This document shows, piece by piece, positions 35,501 to 43,647 of a stretch of 64,000 nucleotides of DNA (positions within the stretch are counted from its first letter, which is position 1; each line of letters opens with the position of its first letter). The notes under the pieces are model-generated. The model was not told where the DNA came from. It did no database searches and was given only the letters and a program-made list of their open reading frames with translations. Source of the stretch: Cognatitamlana sp035818475 (GTDB lineage: Bacteria; Bacteroidota; Bacteroidia; Flavobacteriales; Flavobacteriaceae). The stretch covers positions 1,736,001 to 1,800,000 of the forward strand of contig NZ_JAYMGV010000001.1 of NCBI RefSeq assembly GCF_035818475.1, in the 5' to 3' direction. The position numbers and the translations under genes were made by a program.

Positions 35501-38500
35501 CAATAGTTACTCCCGGGATAGGATGGCCACTTTCATCAAACACGGTTCCTGAAATAAATCCTTCTTTAATGTTTTCATGAAATTGTGTTGCTCTTTTAAT
35601 TTTAATGGTATTCAGGTATCTTTGGTTTGCCCATTTGTGGTTAGCAAAGTTAAAGCCAAACCAATTCCATTCATCATAGTATTGTTGCGGAACACTGTAC
35701 CTCTGATAATTATTATAAACTCTAAAATTATTAATGCCAAAACTGCTATAGGCATAACTCCTGTTTTGAGCATTATAAACTGTATTTTGAATTGGATTAA
35801 ATGTCCAGGTATGAGGCTTAAATTGGTCTAACGATGCATCATACATATTAGCCAATAATTCTGCACTTACTTTTTCACCATGAGGGCCTTTTATTTTGAA
35901 TTGCCAGGTTTCATTTACTCCAGGTTGAAGTTTGTCCCTAAAAGTTAAGGTTTCAATGTCCAGTTTCACCTTTGGGTAAGGTACCGAAATGAGCTGTTTA
36001 CCGGATTGATAGCTATTAAAGGCCGCAAAACTATAGTGTACTACAAACCCGCCTAGATCTTCTTTGGTAACAGGAATACTAATCACTTTTTTATTGGCAC
36101 TTAGTTTGATAATTTCAGTCTGAATGACTTTTTTATCTTTTTCAACAGAAATGGTTACAGAAATATCTTGGGCCGCAGAGCCTATAGTTACATATGCAGT
36201 CTCTCCGATTTTATAAGTTGATTTGTCGGTTGAAATAGTGAAAAGTTCACTGTCAGCAGGTACTTTATCATCATTGCTAAACAGTGTGGTTTTAAGCTGG
36301 TCTTTTACAAGTTGCCCGAATCTATCTTTACTTTCAAGTATTATGATGTATTGACCAGACTGCCATTTTTTAATTTTACCCAGCTTAAGTGTTTTGGAAA
36401 TTTCAGTATCAAACGGTTTTTCAAAAACCAGTGCTCCTTTTTCCCAGTTACTTGAATCATGTTCATTGGTATAAGCATCGTGGGGAAATAAATTTTTAAA
36501 GGCTTCTTTAGAGAAATCCTGGAAATCAGGTGTTTCCCACGGTCGGGGCCTTAAAGCTATATCGGGAGCTCTTAATTTATAGATTTTGATATGTCCTTGT
36601 GCAGGAGCAAATTCACCGTTTAAATTTTTTGTGTCAATATGTATGGTATGATCTTTTTTAGTTTTGTTTAAAGACTCCCCAATGTTCAGGTTTGCCAACA
36701 AAGTATGGTACCCTACATTAATTGTGGAGGTTGCACTTCTGGTTTCGCCATTCAAATCAGTAACATCTGCTGTTACTTCATATTTGAAAACAGGAAGGTT
36801 AGATTTATCAATACTATTATCTGGAAGCGCCTTAAAGGTGATTTCAAATTCACCTTTGTTATTTGTAATACTTTCACCATGCGTAATTTCCTGAGGTTCA
36901 CTAGTAACCCATGGGCGATGCCAGAAATACCATCTGGGATATTGTACTTTTCGATGTACGCGGTAAACTACTTTAGCATCAGTTATATGGCTTCCGGAGT
37001 ATGCCAAGGCATTACCTTTTACTGTAACGGAATCATTGACCTTAAATGTTTCCTTAATAGGATCAAATGTCGTTTCAAACTTAGGTCGTTTATACTCTTC
37101 AACAGAAAAACTATATTCAGTATCAATGTCAATACGATTTGAATCAGAATACAATTCAACAGAATATTCTCCATTTAACCCTGTAGCTGGTAAAATAAAT
37201 TCCCCTGAAACAGAACCAAATTCATTGGTCTTTAATTCAAGGTCAATAACATCATCACCATTTACATCATAAACTTCCACGTAAAGCAACTCATTAGGAA
37301 TGACTTCAGATTTACCTTTTTTAGTTTTTATGGCAATGGCTTTAAAATACACGGTTTGCCCGGGGCGGTATATGCTCCTGTCTGTAAATAAAAAGGCCTT
37401 ATGCCTTACATCTTCTTTATGTGCTCTATAGTATCTGTTTATATAATATTGACCAAAATAAGCCACATCATTTCCGGATCTTACTTTTAAATGGGCATTT
37501 CTGTAGTTGCTATTGTCTTTAATTATTTTAAGTTCCCCCAAAGTATTGGTAGTGTGGGTTTCGGTTTTGTTATTTCCAATTTGACTGGAATAATAGGTAA
37601 GGTCTATATTGGCATTTGTAATGGGTGTACCGTTAGTTCTATTAATAACCTGAAAGATCTTGTATTGAGGCGTGTCTGTTTCTACCAATGCCGTATTGGT
37701 TACCTGAAGGTTGGTAAAGGCAAAGGTGTTTTCATTATCCTTTAAAGTAGCAACAATTAAATACCTACCATTATTTAATTTTGGAATTAAAACTTCAGTA
37801 GTATGGTTTTGAAAATCATTTTCATTCCTTAATTGACTTACCCATGATTTACCGGTATCCAGCTTTTCTATAAAAGCAAGCTGCTCTTCCTTCCTGTATT
37901 TTTTTTGGAATCTTTTAAACTGGTTTTCAGACAACTTGTACATATTAAATTGCAGGGTGTCTATATTTTTATAGCTGACTAATAGGCGTGCATGTTTTTG
38001 AATAGGAAGAAACTGCTCAGTTGTAATATGAAGGATTTGTTGTTCAATCTGTGATTTTAGGGTTTTACACTTTTTGGCACCTTTGCTTTCCGGGAACTTA
38101 GAGATGGCGGTATTACAAATATCAATGGCTTCTTTAGCTTTCCAACGATATTCTTCATTAGTTTTTGGCTGGTATTTACCACTTTGCTCATAGTATATTT
38201 TAGCGATTTCAAAATCATAGAGTGTAGAAAAGTCATAGGCCTTAGATTGTTCCTTTTCTTTTTTCAAAACTTCCAGTAAAAGCTCCTCCTTATTGTTGAA
38301 AATAGCGTGCTGATTTATAAACCTTAAACGCTCTAAATCAGCATCAATCATGGGATAAGGTGATGCATCATGAACATGTGCTTTAATTAGGTTCTGATAA
38401 ATTTTTAAAGCATTTAATTGTAATGAAGTAGAATCTTTAGATGCTAAATTAACATGAGCAAACTTAAGCTTTTCAGTGAGTAATTCGGGGTTGTCTATCT

Positions 38501-39146
38501 CAAATTTATAAGCTGGTTTAGTAATATGAGTTTCATTGGTTTTATAAAAATCTAAAGCATTATGACTTAAAAAATCAAATAAGGTAGGCCGGTAAATTTT
38601 AGAACCTGTATGCTCCTCTAATAATACGCTATATTTTTTCAACGGTTCTTGTTGAAGCATTAATCCGTTTTGTAACGAATTTTGATAATGCACATGAATC
38701 TCATTAAAAAGGGTTTGTAAATCCCAGGTTCTAAAATCAGAGCGATCAACTTTCTCGGAGGTTCTGGTTCTGTTGTAAAATTGCCACCTGTGTTGATTAA
38801 AATATTGCCAGTATAAATTAGCAAGTATACTCTCTAAAACATTTTTAATAGGAAATGCGCTTACAGTAATTTGATCTTTAAAATTGTTAATGATCTGCAA
38901 TTGAGCATCCTCTTCCAATATTAAAGCAAATTTGCTTTTATAAAGCATTGTTTTTATCTGTTGTGCATGATCTTTATCTTTTATAGCTTGATTTTCAATG
39001 TTTACAACAGCCTTTAAAGCAGATTGGACCAAACCTTCAATTTCATAATGTTCCACTTTTTTCCAAAGTGTATCATAGGTATTGGTTTGTGCTTTACCTG
39101 TGTGAATAAAAAGTATAAGTATTAGTGTAAGTATACAGTGTTTCAT
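32583..39146 (-). CDS. Alpha-2-macroglobulin family protein with embedded SusC-like regulatory and TonB-plug module
   Basis: 2187 residues. A signal peptide (to about HTGKAQ, residue 20) is followed by a helical N-terminal region to about 370, and MG2 near 590 (FTDRSIYRPGQTVYFKA). Macroglobulin and bait-region-type domains end near MYDASLDQF (about 1110). Residues about 1193-1395 are not macroglobulin: a CarboxypepD_reg domain (SGTVFDESGHPIPGVTI, DFDGNFSI) is joined to a TonB plug (LDEVVVTAYGTVKKQDLTGS, RGLGSVSG, LYIVDG, YGSRGANGVIIITTK), the exact N-terminal layout of SusC receptors but with no barrel. The A2M domain then resumes (KETAFFFPDLRTDESG), and the thioester CNEQ is at 1637-1640. 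Canonical activity is covalent trapping of proteases. No PBP1C gene is adjacent. The frame is unbroken. Confidence 0.9.
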   Translation of the reverse strand: MKHCILTLILILFIHTGKAQTNTYDTLWKKVEHYEIEGLVQSALKAVVNIENQAIKDKDHAQQIKTMLYKSKFALILEEDAQLQIINNFKDQITVSAFPIKNVLESILANLYWQYFNQHRWQFYNRTRTSEKVDRSDFRTWDLQTLFNEIHVHYQNSLQNGLMLQQEPLKKYSVLLEEHTGSKIYRPTLFDFLSHNALDFYKTNETHITKPAYKFEIDNPELLTEKLKFAHVNLASKDSTSLQLNALKIYQNLIKAHVHDASPYPMIDADLERLRFINQHAIFNNKEELLLEVLKKEKEQSKAYDFSTLYDFEIAKIYYEQSGKYQPKTNEEYRWKAKEAIDICNTAISKFPESKGAKKCKTLKSQIEQQILHITTEQFLPIQKHARLLVSYKNIDTLQFNMYKLSENQFKRFQKKYRKEEQLAFIEKLDTGKSWVSQLRNENDFQNHTTEVLIPKLNNGRYLIVATLKDNENTFAFTNLQVTNTALVETDTPQYKIFQVINRTNGTPITNANIDLTYYSSQIGNNKTETHTTNTLGELKIIKDNSNYRNAHLKVRSGNDVAYFGQYYINRYYRAHKEDVRHKAFLFTDRSIYRPGQTVYFKAIAIKTKKGKSEVIPNELLYVEVYDVNGDDVIDLELKTNEFGSVSGEFILPATGLNGEYSVELYSDSNRIDIDTEYSFSVEEYKRPKFETTFDPIKETFKVNDSVTVKGNALAYSGSHITDAKVVYRVHRKVQYPRWYFWHRPWVTSEPQEITHGESITNNKGEFEITFKALPDNSIDKSNLPVFKYEVTADVTDLNGETRSATSTINVGYHTLLANLNIGESLNKTKKDHTIHIDTKNLNGEFAPAQGHIKIYKLRAPDIALRPRPWETPDFQDFSKEAFKNLFPHDAYTNEHDSSNWEKGALVFEKPFDTEISKTLKLGKIKKWQSGQYIIILESKDRFGQLVKDQLKTTLFSNDDKVPADSELFTISTDKSTYKIGETAYVTIGSAAQDISVTISVEKDKKVIQTEIIKLSANKKVISIPVTKEDLGGFVVHYSFAAFNSYQSGKQLISVPYPKVKLDIETLTFRDKLQPGVNETWQFKIKGPHGEKVSAELLANMYDASLDQFKPHTWTFNPIQNTVYNAQNRSYAYSSFGINNFRVYNNYQRYSVPQQYYDEWNWFGFNFANHKWANQRYLNTIKIKRATQFHENIKEGFISGTVFDESGHPIPGVTIVIKGTTRGTTTDFDGNFSIKAKKGEELEISFIGYSTHSLKISKNRLNISLTEDSATLDEVVVTAYGTVKKQDLTGSIAKVGAKELKSISANDLEESLEGVIPGVSVSEVPGAPSNILIRGLGSVSGDKKPLYIVDGKIIEGDINLDTTNIQSIAILKDAATTAIYGSRGANGVIIITTKSGLNALAQVKIRKNLKETAFFFPDLRTDESGHISFSFTTPEALTQWKLQLLAHTKALESTTKTLTAITQKELMVVPNVPRFLREGDQITISSKIANLSEKTISGDAVLILTDAISGNSMDSKLGNALNSKSFTVDAKGNTQVSWNLDIPEGIQAIQYKIVAQSEDFSDGEQNALPVLSNRKLVTETLPMWIKSNETKTFTLDKLKNNTSTTLKHHKLTLEMTSNPAWYAVQALPYLMEYPYECNEQTFSRYYANALAGHIANSNPRIQEVFNQWKSQNALTSNLEKNQELKSILIQETPWVRDAQSEAEQKKRIALLFDLNKMNSELQSAIDKLKSNQMASGGWSWFNGGRENRYITQHIINGFGHLKQLGVIQNDSEESIINKAIKYLDIEFVKAYKDIKKYDAKIDLSKDHLNYIQLHYLYMRSFFPDIKKSKEVNDVINYYQAQIQKYWQSRSLYSKGLMALIAYRDNDSETTSKILKSLKETSITSDELGMYWKANTNSWFWYQAPIETQALLIDVFSEAGHVIQNETKNLKTIDDLKIWLLKNKQTSQWKTTKATSEAVYALLLQGSDWLSVTEMVDVVLGNKNIDPTKLENVKVEAGTGYYKTSWAASEVKPEMGEVKLTKKGNGIAWGSLYWQYFEDLDNITSAETPLKLKKKLFLKTNTDTGEEITEITPDTKLSLGDLVRVRIELKSDRNMEFLHMKDMRASGLEPVNVISKYKWQDGLGYYESTKDASTNFFFGYLPKGVYVFEYDLRVNNTGNMSNGITTIQSMYAPEFSSHSNGLRIKIED

Positions 39147-39397
39147 ACGTTTAAATTTAATAATTCCTTTTATGAATATATGTTTAAAGTGTATTAATGT
39201 TCGTTTTATGTGTTTTACTTTGCCTCTAAGTTACTTTCAAAAGCTATTCCAAAAAAAGAAGAATGAGTTAACCCAAGTATTGGATGAGTGAAGTTAATCA
39301 TTTTAAGAGTATGATAAATAGATTACCTACATTAATACATAATAAATAGAAACCTTAAGGTTGTCTTAATCATAAATCAAACCACAGCAAGAAAGTT

Positions 39398-39405
39398 TAT
39401 TTTTG
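39398..39405 (+). promoter_or_regulatory. -7 box of the TPR protein gene
   Basis: TATTTTTG ends 17 bases before the ATG at 39423. No TTG at the -33 distance. Confidence 0.4.
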
Positions 39406-39422
39406 TATTTTCAACTTGTATT

Positions 39423-40373
39423 ATGAGAAAAACGTTGCTTATTGTTCTATTTCCATTAGTAGTATGCTCTCAATCTAATTTAGAAGAGATAGATATTCTG
39501 TTTGAAAAAAAGCAATTTCAAAAAGCCGAAGATGTAATTAGTACATATCTGGAAAACCATCCTGGTGACTTAAAAGGTTTAGAATTACTGGGCGATGCAT
39601 ATGGGTATCAAAAAAAATGGGATGAAGCTATTGCCAGTTATAAAAAATTATTGAAGACCAATATAAATTCGGCTAATTACCACTACAAATATGGAGGTGC
39701 CTTGGGTATGAGAGCTTTAGAAAATAAATTAAAGGCCATCGGGTCTATAGGAGATATAAAAGCCTCATTTTTAAAGGCAGTTGAACTGGACAAATCCCAT
39801 ATTGGGGCACGTTGGGCACTGGTGGAACTCTATATGCAATTACCCGGTATTTTTGGAGGCAGTAAAAAGAAATCATTGAAATTTGCTCAGGAGCTGGAAG
39901 CTTTATCAAAAGTAGACGGCTACTTGGCTAAAGGCTATGTTTATGAGTATGATGATGAGCCGGAATTAGCCGAGAAGTATTATAAAATGGCCATAACAGA
40001 AGGTGGTTCATTGACCTGTTTCAATAAGCTCACCCATTTGTATGAACAAGAACAAAGGCCGTATCAGGCTATAAAAAATATTGAAGATGCTCAACTAAAG
40101 CATCGGCGCAATGCATTGCACTATCAAATAGGGAAAGTGGCAGCAGAGTATAATATAGAACTTCAAAAAGGTGAGCAATGCCTGTATACCTATCTTGAAA
40201 ATTATTCAGCAGCAGATGGTGTGCCAAAAGCATGGGCACATTATAGATTGGCGCAAATTCATACCCACAAAAAAAATAAAGAAAAAGCATTACAATATAT
40301 TGATCTCGCCATTTCAGAACTCCCTAAAATAAAGCCTTTTAAAACACAAAAGGATAAGATTTTAAAATTATGA
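39423..40373 (+). CDS. Secreted or periplasmic TPR repeat protein
   Basis: 316 residues with a short signal peptide (LLIVLFPLVVCSQ) and several tetratricopeptide repeats, e.g. PGDLKGLELLGDAYGYQKKWDEAIASYKK and NKLTHLYEQEQRPYQAIKNIEDA. These form a helical scaffold for protein contacts. No enzyme domain is seen. It is divergent from the alpha-2-macroglobulin gene (276 bases between starts). A structured repeat begins 5 bases after its stop codon. Confidence 0.75.
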   Translation: MRKTLLIVLFPLVVCSQSNLEEIDILFEKKQFQKAEDVISTYLENHPGDLKGLELLGDAYGYQKKWDEAIASYKKLLKTNINSANYHYKYGGALGMRALENKLKAIGSIGDIKASFLKAVELDKSHIGARWALVELYMQLPGIFGGSKKKSLKFAQELEALSKVDGYLAKGYVYEYDDEPELAEKYYKMAITEGGSLTCFNKLTHLYEQEQRPYQAIKNIEDAQLKHRRNALHYQIGKVAAEYNIELQKGEQCLYTYLENYSAADGVPKAWAHYRLAQIHTHKKNKEKALQYIDLAISELPKIKPFKTQKDKILKL

Positions 40374-40378
40374 TTATA

Positions 40379-40475
40379 GTGTTACCTTTATCCTGAATTT
40401 GTTTCAGGATAAAGGTCGGGCTTTTAGCAGTCGCTCTCTTTGAGGAGCTCCAACACATGCTTCAATCCCTAACGC
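40379..40475 (+). repeat. Interspersed structured element, copy A
   Basis: Ends GTGTTA and TAACGC can pair as a closing stem. Inside are a 14-bp perfect hairpin (ACCTTTATCCTGAA 40384-40397 with its complement 40403-40416), then CGGGCTTTTAGC, a short variable part, and GCTTCAATCCCTAACGC. Copy B at 51035-51179 has the same boxes in the same order. It lies 5 bases after the TPR stop in sense orientation. Confidence 0.7.
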
Positions 40476-40590
40476 AAAAACTTCCCGTTCAGCCTTCGTC
40501 CTTCCAACTTCAATTCATATATTTACCTTTCTGTTATAAGCACTAAAAAAGGTGTTTTATAATTTAAATTTCAGAATACAGATCCAAAAT

Positions 40591-41946
40591 ATGAATGTAC
40601 ATTTTATAGCAATAGGCGGGGCTGCCATGCATAATTTAGCTTTAGCATTACATAATAAAGGGTATCAGGTTACCGGAAGTGATGATACTATTTTTGACCC
40701 CTCAAAATCCAGATTGGAAGCTAAAGGTCTATTACCGGAATCTTTTGGTTGGTACCCTGAAAAGATCACAACACATTTAGATGCTGTAGTTTTGGGTATG
40801 CATGCTAAAGCAGATAACCCTGAGCTGCTGAAAGCCCAGGAACTGGGATTGAAAATTTATAGTTATCCGGAATTTTTATATGAACAATCCAAACATAAAA
40901 CCCGTGTGGTTATAGGGGGGAGTCATGGAAAGACCACTATAACATCTATGATCTTACACGTTATGCATTACCATGACAGAGAAGTAGACTATATGGTAGG
41001 TGCGCAATTGGAAGGTTTTGATGTTATGGTTAAACTCACTGAGGAAAATGATTTTATAGTTTTAGAAGGTGATGAATATTTAAGTTCACCTATAGACAGG
41101 CGTCCTAAATTTCACCTCTATAAACCTAATATAGCGTTGTTAAGTGGTATTGCCTGGGATCATATAAATGTATTTCCAACCTATGAAAATTATGTAGAAC
41201 AGTTTAGCATTTTTGTAGACTCCATAGTAAGTGGGGGAAGTATAAATTATAATCAGGAAGATCCTGAAGTAAAACGTGTGGTTGAAACCAGTGACAATGC
41301 CATTAGAAAAATAGCTTACCAAACACCAAAATATACTGTAGAAGATGGGCAAACCTTGTTAGACACCCCGGACGGTCCGTTACCTATAGAAGTCTTTGGA
41401 AAACATAATCTCAATAATCTGGCCGGAGCCAAATGGATTTGCCAGCATATGGGTATAGATGAAGACGATTTTTATGAAGCCATTGCTACATTTAAAGGCG
41501 CCAGCAAACGTTTGGAAAAAATAGCCGAAGGTAAAACCAGTGTAGCCTATAAAGATTTTGCACATTCCCCCAGTAAAGTAGAGGCAACAACCCGGGCTGT
41601 AAAAGAGCAGTATAGCCATAGAACATTGGTAGCCTGTTTGGAATTACATACCTATAGCAGTTTAAATGCCGAATTTTTAAAGGAGTATAAGGGGGCTTTA
41701 AATGCTGCAGATGTGGCTGTGGTTTTTTATTCGCCGCATGCTGTTGAAATTAAAAAGTTAGAGGAAGTCACACAGGAGCAAATAGCCCATGCCTTTCAGC
41801 GTGATGATCTAATTATTTATACCAATCCGGACGAATTTAAAAACTATCTGTATTCTCAAAACTTTGATGATAAGGCTTTACTGCTTATGAGTTCCGGGAA
41901 TTATGGCGGATTGGATTTTGATGCGGTGAAAGCGTTAATCACATAG
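40591..41946 (+). CDS. mpl: Mur ligase family protein, Mpl-like (UDP-N-acetylmuramate:tripeptide ligase)
   Basis: 451 residues from the ATG at 40591 (NVHFIAIGGAAMHNLALAL); the frame continues 13 codons upstream but without a likely start. The ATP loop is GGSHGKTTITSM, and EGDEYLSSPIDRRPKF plus GIAWDHINVFPTYENYVEQF are the Mpl-type central motifs. Mpl re-attaches recycled L-Ala-D-Glu-meso-DAP tripeptide to UDP-MurNAc in the cytoplasm. MurC is about as long but has different motifs (HGKTTT..., DAY), so Mpl is preferred. Structured repeat copy A lies just upstream. Confidence 0.85.
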   Translation: MNVHFIAIGGAAMHNLALALHNKGYQVTGSDDTIFDPSKSRLEAKGLLPESFGWYPEKITTHLDAVVLGMHAKADNPELLKAQELGLKIYSYPEFLYEQSKHKTRVVIGGSHGKTTITSMILHVMHYHDREVDYMVGAQLEGFDVMVKLTEENDFIVLEGDEYLSSPIDRRPKFHLYKPNIALLSGIAWDHINVFPTYENYVEQFSIFVDSIVSGGSINYNQEDPEVKRVVETSDNAIRKIAYQTPKYTVEDGQTLLDTPDGPLPIEVFGKHNLNNLAGAKWICQHMGIDEDDFYEAIATFKGASKRLEKIAEGKTSVAYKDFAHSPSKVEATTRAVKEQYSHRTLVACLELHTYSSLNAEFLKEYKGALNAADVAVVFYSPHAVEIKKLEEVTQEQIAHAFQRDDLIIYTNPDEFKNYLYSQNFDDKALLLMSSGNYGGLDFDAVKALIT

Positions 41947-42112
41947 TTGTTTTTAGGGGATAATTTGATTGTCTTGGCTATTTATTTTGAAGATGTTGTT
42001 ATACTTTTTGACTCATGAAACCAGCTATATTTAAAGTTAATATGTTCAATTTTACGTAGCACCACAATAAATTATAACCATTATTTTGTTGTATACAATT
42101 TAATTTTTCTTT

Positions 42113-42297
42113 TTACACTTGAGGTTTTAAAAACGCTCTTTTGCTTATTTCACCACATTTTACAATGGATTTGGCTGTCAAAGAATAGCACTCTTTTATA
42201 TAATATTCAGTTTTACCAATTTTATAAGTTTCTTGTAAATAGCCAAACAAGCCAATAAATAGAACTCCTATTAGTATTATTGTTTGTTTTTGATCAT
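42113..42297 (-). pseudogene. Small membrane-protein ORF, apparently broken by a one-base frameshift
   Basis: On minus, ATG at 42297 reads MIKNKQ then stops. The neighbouring frame, open to a TAA at 42113-42115, continues as TIILIGVLFIGLFGYLQETY and ends KRAFLKPQV. Adding one A in the A-rich stretch near codon 5 would join them into a protein of about 60 residues with an N-terminal span and two cysteines. It is either a decayed gene, a sequence error in a run of A, or a frameshifted gene. Confidence 0.35.
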
Positions 42298-42475
42298 AGT
42301 TTTATGTTCAAATTATGAGCAGTGCAAAAAATCTATTGCAGAACGCAATTAGTTGAATTTTTCTACAAAACTAAGTCAAAAACTAAAGCTTAGAGTGGTT
42401 TTATCCCTTTAAACTAACTTTTATAGCTAAGTATTTTTTTCTTTCAAAAATTTATTATATTTTCGACGAAATGTT

Positions 42476-42483
42476 TATGTTTG
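42476..42483 (+). promoter_or_regulatory. -7 box of the FIST / histidine kinase operon
   Basis: TATGTTTG fits TAnnTTTG and ends 39 bases before the FIST ATG. No -33 TTG at the expected spacing. Confidence 0.35.
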
Positions 42484-42522
42484 ACGATAAAGTGTTAGGT
42501 TGAATGCCCAAAATCTTACATT

Positions 42523-43647
42523 ATGAAAGTAAAACAAATATCCTTAACCGAAAATAATTGGAGTGATAGCATAGGAACAATCCATTTAAATGCTAACCTG
42601 TTTTTATTATTTATCTCCCCGCAGTTTAACTCAAAAGAAGATGTCTTATCTGCTTTGCAACAAAATTATCCTGATGCTATTATAGTAGGATGTTCTACAG
42701 CTGGTGAAATATCAGATGTTACAGTAAAAGACAGTACCATATCATTAACAGCCATACAACTGGAAAAGGTAACTTTAAAAAAGGTAGCCTATGAGATTAA
42801 AGATATGCATTGTAGTGAAAAAGCAGGAGAAGCTATTGCAGACCAGCTTTATAGCAAAGATTTAAAGCATGTATTGGTTTTAAGTGATGGTTTAAATGTT
42901 AATGGTGCAGATTTGGTTACCGGCTTAAAGTCAAAAATCCCGGATGTGAGTATAACAGGGGGACTAGCAGCCGATGGTGCCGACTTTAATCAAACCTTTG
43001 TCATAAATGGTGGAGAAATAGTAGATAAAACTATTATTGGTCTTGGGTTTTATGGAGATAGCTTAAAAGTGGGTTACAGTTCTAAAGGCGGCTGGGATAG
43101 TTTTGGAATTGAAAGACTAGTGACAAAATCTGAAAAGAATGTATTATATGAGTTAGATGGATTACCGGCACTGGAAATTTATAAATCCTTTTTAGGAGAA
43201 GAGGCCAATAATTTACCAAGTTCCGGGTTGTTGTTTCCATTAAGTATGAGAACCAGTGAAAATGCAATACCGGTGGTTAGAACTATTTTGGCAATAAATG
43301 AAGACGATCAGAGCTTAACATTTGCCGGAAATATCCCTCAGAATTCTTATGTGCGTTTAATGAAAGCTAATATAGACCGGTTGATTGATGGAGCAGAAGA
43401 TTCTGCGGTTTCAGCCAATAAGAACTTGAACGAAACTTCAGAATTGGCTATTCTTATTAGTTGTGTGGGCAGACGCTTGGTTTTAAAACAACTGGTAGAA
43501 GAAGAAGTAGAGGTTGTTAGAGGTGTTATAGGTAAAAAAGCAAGTATCACCGGATTTTATTCTTATGGAGAAATAGCACCTTTTGGTGAGTTTTCACCAT
43601 GTGAGTTGCATAATCAAACCATGACTATTACAACATTGTCTGAATGA
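42523..43647 (+). CDS. FIST domain sensory protein
   Basis: 374 residues covering FIST_N (VGCSTAGEISDVTV, LVLSDGLNVNGADLVTGL, ITGGLAADGADF) and FIST_C (LPALEIYKSFLGEEAN, FAGNIPQNSYVRLM, GFYSYGEIAPFG). FIST domains are proposed to bind small ligands such as amino acids in signal transduction. No signal peptide or span, so cytoplasmic. Its stop overlaps the start of a hybrid histidine kinase (ATGA), so the two are almost certainly a sensor-kinase pair. Confidence 0.9.
   Translation: MKVKQISLTENNWSDSIGTIHLNANLFLLFISPQFNSKEDVLSALQQNYPDAIIVGCSTAGEISDVTVKDSTISLTAIQLEKVTLKKVAYEIKDMHCSEKAGEAIADQLYSKDLKHVLVLSDGLNVNGADLVTGLKSKIPDVSITGGLAADGADFNQTFVINGGEIVDKTIIGLGFYGDSLKVGYSSKGGWDSFGIERLVTKSEKNVLYELDGLPALEIYKSFLGEEANNLPSSGLLFPLSMRTSENAIPVVRTILAINEDDQSLTFAGNIPQNSYVRLMKANIDRLIDGAEDSAVSANKNLNETSELAILISCVGRRLVLKQLVEEEVEVVRGVIGKKASITGFYSYGEIAPFGEFSPCELHNQTMTITTLSE

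Larger units (their letters stand above)
41947..42522. other. Intergenic region, 576 bases
   Basis: Holds a remnant or frameshifted small membrane-protein ORF on minus (42113-42297, listed separately) and the -7 box of the FIST gene at 42476. The rest is AT-rich with nothing I can support. Confidence 0.6.

Noticed and set aside
35038..35580. Plus-strand ORF of 180 codons inside the A2M gene
   Set aside because: Antisense to the plug module, which is strongly supported by homology on the other strand.
42089..42098. TTGTATACAA palindrome in the 576-base gap
   Set aside because: Ten bases in AT-rich DNA is expected by chance and it is not at a promoter.
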